In this document: positions 15,018 through 15,989 of the stretch, piece by piece
Layout of the letters: every line of letters begins with the position of its first letter
Numbering within the stretch: the first letter of the stretch is position 1
Origin: JAWVZH01 sp033722295
GTDB lineage: Bacteria > Bacteroidota > Bacteroidia > Chitinophagales > Saprospiraceae
DNA length: 15,989 bases
Assembly (NCBI GenBank): GCA_033722295.1
Contig: JAWVZH010000061.1
Coordinates: 1-15,989 of the forward strand
Direction: 5' to 3'
Made by a program: the position numbers and the translations under genes
Notes under the pieces: model-generated
Databases searched by the model: none
Told to the model about the DNA's origin: nothing
The model's input: only the letters and a program-made list of their open reading frames with translations

Positions 15018-15130
15018 TGAGGACGAGCAGGAGGTTTTCATTCTTCCTGGTATTGTCTGGGAGTAAGGATCTATTTTATTTGTAGGCGTACCAGACCATT
15101 TAGTGTCCTCGGACTTTACACGACGAAGCC

Positions 15131-15202
15131 ACCTTCGCTCTCTTGAGCTTCAGTGAACGAAGCCCACTTTCGCCACGGCTACGGTGAGCGAAGTCGGGGT
15201 GG
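15131..15202. repeat. 72-bp direct repeat, distal copy carrying tRNA-Pro 3' end
   Basis: This copy matches 15554-15625 at 67 of 72 positions, offset by 423 bp. Its last nine bases (TCGGGGTGG, 15194-15202) equal the 3' acceptor end of the tRNA-Pro gene, and identity stops right after them. Weaker similarity continues to the left to about 15112, where the proximal copy has an extra stretch of about 19 bp. Confidence 0.8.
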
Positions 15203-15204
15203 TC

Positions 15205-15348
15205 AAGAAGGACGTGCTTTGCTCGCCTTCTTGATAAATCTTGAAGGACGCGCTTCGCTTGCCTTCTTGATAAATCTTGAAGGACGCACTTCGTTTGCCT
15301 TCTTGATAAATCTTGAAGGACGCGCTTCGTTTGCCTTCTTGACAAGCA
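15205..15348. repeat. Tandem array, four copies of a 36-bp unit
   Basis: Units start at 15205, 15241, 15277 and 15313. The core is GGACGCGCTTCG, TTGCCTTCTTGA and TAAATC; the outermost copies are the most divergent. Because 36 is divisible by 3, an open frame passes through with a 12-residue repeat (FLINLEGRASLA-like). There are no spacers, so this is not a CRISPR array. In the first copy TCAAGAAGG and CCTTCTTGA (15203-15232) form a 9-bp inverted repeat. The array lies inside the 423-bp interval between the two 72-bp repeats. Confidence 0.85.
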
Positions 15349-15459
15349 GGATTGACTTCATTTGGTCGTTCTTCCTGAAAAGGGGCACTTCCGAAAGATC
15401 ATGCCTGAAGTCCCGCCTTTGCGCTTTCCAATCCTCACCCAAGCGTGCTTGGCCTCGTC

Positions 15460-15501
15460 CTGAAAAACAAAAAGGCCACTGACTTGTCGTCAGTGACCTT
15501 T
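15460..15501 (-). terminator. Terminator of the tRNA-Pro transcript
   Basis: On the minus strand AAAGGTCACTGAC pairs with GTCAGTGGCCTTT (one mismatch, 5-nt loop), followed by TTGTTTTTC. It lies about 116 nt beyond the tRNA 3' end and is a good intrinsic terminator. Confidence 0.75.
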
Positions 15502-15510
15502 GAATTTTCT

Positions 15511-15527
15511 GTCGGGTTCTACCCGAC
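15511..15527. repeat. 7-bp hairpin in the tRNA trailer
   Basis: GTCGGGT and ACCCGAC pair perfectly around a 3-nt loop. It lies between the tRNA-Pro gene and its terminator, and so in the 3' trailer of the precursor. Confidence 0.5.
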
Positions 15528-15553
15528 GAAGCTCATCGTAAGAGGCGAAGCTC

Positions 15554-15625
15554 ACCTTCGCTCTCATGAGCTTTAGTGAACGAAGCTCACCTTCGCCAAG
15601 GCTACGGTGAGCGAAGTCGGGGTGG
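15554..15625. repeat. 72-bp direct repeat, proximal copy overlapping the tRNA 3' end
   Basis: This is the partner of 15131-15202. It covers the last nine bases of tRNA-Pro (15617-15625) and 63 bp of its downstream flank. It includes GCTCACC...GGTGAGC (15585-15612), which can form a 7-bp stem. Confidence 0.8.
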
Positions 15626-15691
15626 CAGGATTCGAACCTGCGACCCCCTGCTCCCAAAGCAGGTGCGCTAACCGGACTGCGCTACACCCCG
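15617..15691 (-). tRNA. tRNA-Pro (anticodon TGG)
   Basis: Read on the minus strand, the 75-nt gene folds into a full cloverleaf. The acceptor is CGGGGTG/CACCCCG with discriminator A, the D stem GCGC/GCGC with loop AGTCCGGTTA, the anticodon stem CCTGC/GCAGG with loop TTTGGGA (anticodon TGG), the variable loop GGGTC, and the T arm GCAGG-TTCGAAT-CCTGC. No CCA is encoded. It decodes proline CCN codons, mainly CCA. Repeats lie on both sides: the 72-bp repeat overlaps the 3' end, and the 90-bp-period repeat overlaps the 5' end. Confidence 0.97.
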
Positions 15692-15760
15692 AGTAAATTT
15701 TAATGCTTCTCCAGAACCGCAGTCCGGTTCCGGACGGAGTTTAATTTATCCACCGAAGCT
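15684..15760. repeat. tRNA leader repeat, copy 1
   Basis: The 77 bp starting with ACACCCCGAGTAA match 15774-15850 at 72 of 77 positions, a period of 90 bp. The copy begins inside the 5' end of tRNA-Pro and covers the DNA just upstream of it (the tRNA is on the minus strand), so it probably includes its promoter. It contains GTCCGGTTCCGGAC (a hairpin). It also contains CGCAGTCCGGTT (15718-15729), an inverted copy of the 12-bp D-arm segment at 15670-15681. Confidence 0.8.
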
Positions 15761-15773
15761 TCAGCGAAGGTGG

Positions 15774-15850
15774 ACACCCCGAGTAATCTTTAATCCTTCT
15801 CCAGAACCGCAGTCCGATTCCGGACGGAGTTTTATTTATCCACCGAAGCT
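15774..15850. repeat. tRNA leader repeat, copy 2
   Basis: Second copy of the 90-bp-period unit, again starting with ACACCCCGAGTAA, which here is a stranded fragment of the first bases of the tRNA with no tRNA attached. After CCACCGAAGCT the copy is interrupted by about 35 bp before AGCGAAGGTGGACAACCCGA (15885-15904), the start of a degraded third unit. Confidence 0.8.
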
Positions 15851-15989
15851 CTTTGGCACACGAAGCCTCTGGCAAAGTATGCATAGCGAAGGTGGACAAC
15901 CCGAAAATTGTTCTGAAACAGGCATTCCCGTCTCAAATCGGACGCCAAAGTTAGAATAATTCTTTGTTCAGACCAACAACTAATCCATG

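Noticed and set aside
15205..15348. CRISPR array based on the 36-bp repeat period
   Set aside because: The units are directly adjacent with no spacers, and no cas genes are nearby.
15153..15482. Repeat-protein gene through the tandem array (109 aa)
   Set aside because: It spans the 36-bp array and the tRNA terminator. Open frames on both strands follow from a repeat length divisible by three, and there is no promoter or family match.
15987..15989. Start codon of a plus-strand gene at the right edge
   Set aside because: Only the ATG is inside the window, and no exact promoter box precedes it.

Overview
The window looks like the chromosome of a non-sporulating member of the Bacteroidota (Cytophaga/Flavobacteria-like). 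The reasons are: a GLPGLI-family gene followed by a CarboxypepD_reg-like/OMP beta-barrel gene; an RprXY-like two-component system; a three-gene Mla cassette without mlaB, mlaC or mlaA; exact TAnnTTTG (Bacteroidota -7) boxes 22-30 nt before three start codons; and little sign of Shine-Dalgarno sequences. I cannot name the genus.

Layout. 2-94: tail of an unrecognised + strand gene, then two strong terminators. 207-835: no supported gene, but a long imperfect inverted repeat and weak traces of a possible decayed minus-strand gene. 876-1798 (-): a two-gene unit resembling ytfI (DUF2953-like) and ytfJ (GerW/Spore_YtfJ). 2087-2944 (+): a secreted beta-rich, probably outer-membrane protein of unknown function. 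3062-4117 (+): a stand-alone arsenite methyltransferase, arsM, converging on a 519-aa histidine-rich TPR lipoprotein (4139-5698, -). 5699-6479: about 780 bp of hairpin-rich intergenic DNA.

6480-9041 (-): mlaE-mlaF-mlaD, translationally coupled, an ABC lipid-transport system for the cell envelope. Upstream on the same strand, 9160-11287, lie an OmpR-type response regulator and its membrane histidine kinase. Divergent from the kinase is a GLPGLI-family gene (11414-12172) interrupted by one in-frame TAG, followed by a 939-aa outer-membrane beta-barrel protein (12198-15017). The divergent intergenic region holds a 12-bp palindrome and three direct repeats of (G/A)ATTAACC at 10- and 21-bp spacing. 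They sit just upstream of a TAnnTTTG box that has no -33 TTG, which is the layout expected of a promoter activated by an OmpR/PhoB-family regulator.

15018-15989: a repeat-rich region around a minus-strand tRNA-Pro(TGG). It has a 36-bp x 4 tandem array, a 72-bp direct repeat whose two copies both end in the tRNA 3' acceptor sequence, and a 90-bp-period duplication of the tRNA leader including its first bases.

The central 9 kb reads as an envelope-homeostasis neighbourhood: a sensor pair, a lipid-transport ABC system and a TCS-flanked outer-membrane protein pair. The two observations most worth checking are the in-frame stop in the GLPGLI gene together with its operator, and the duplications around the tRNA-Pro gene.
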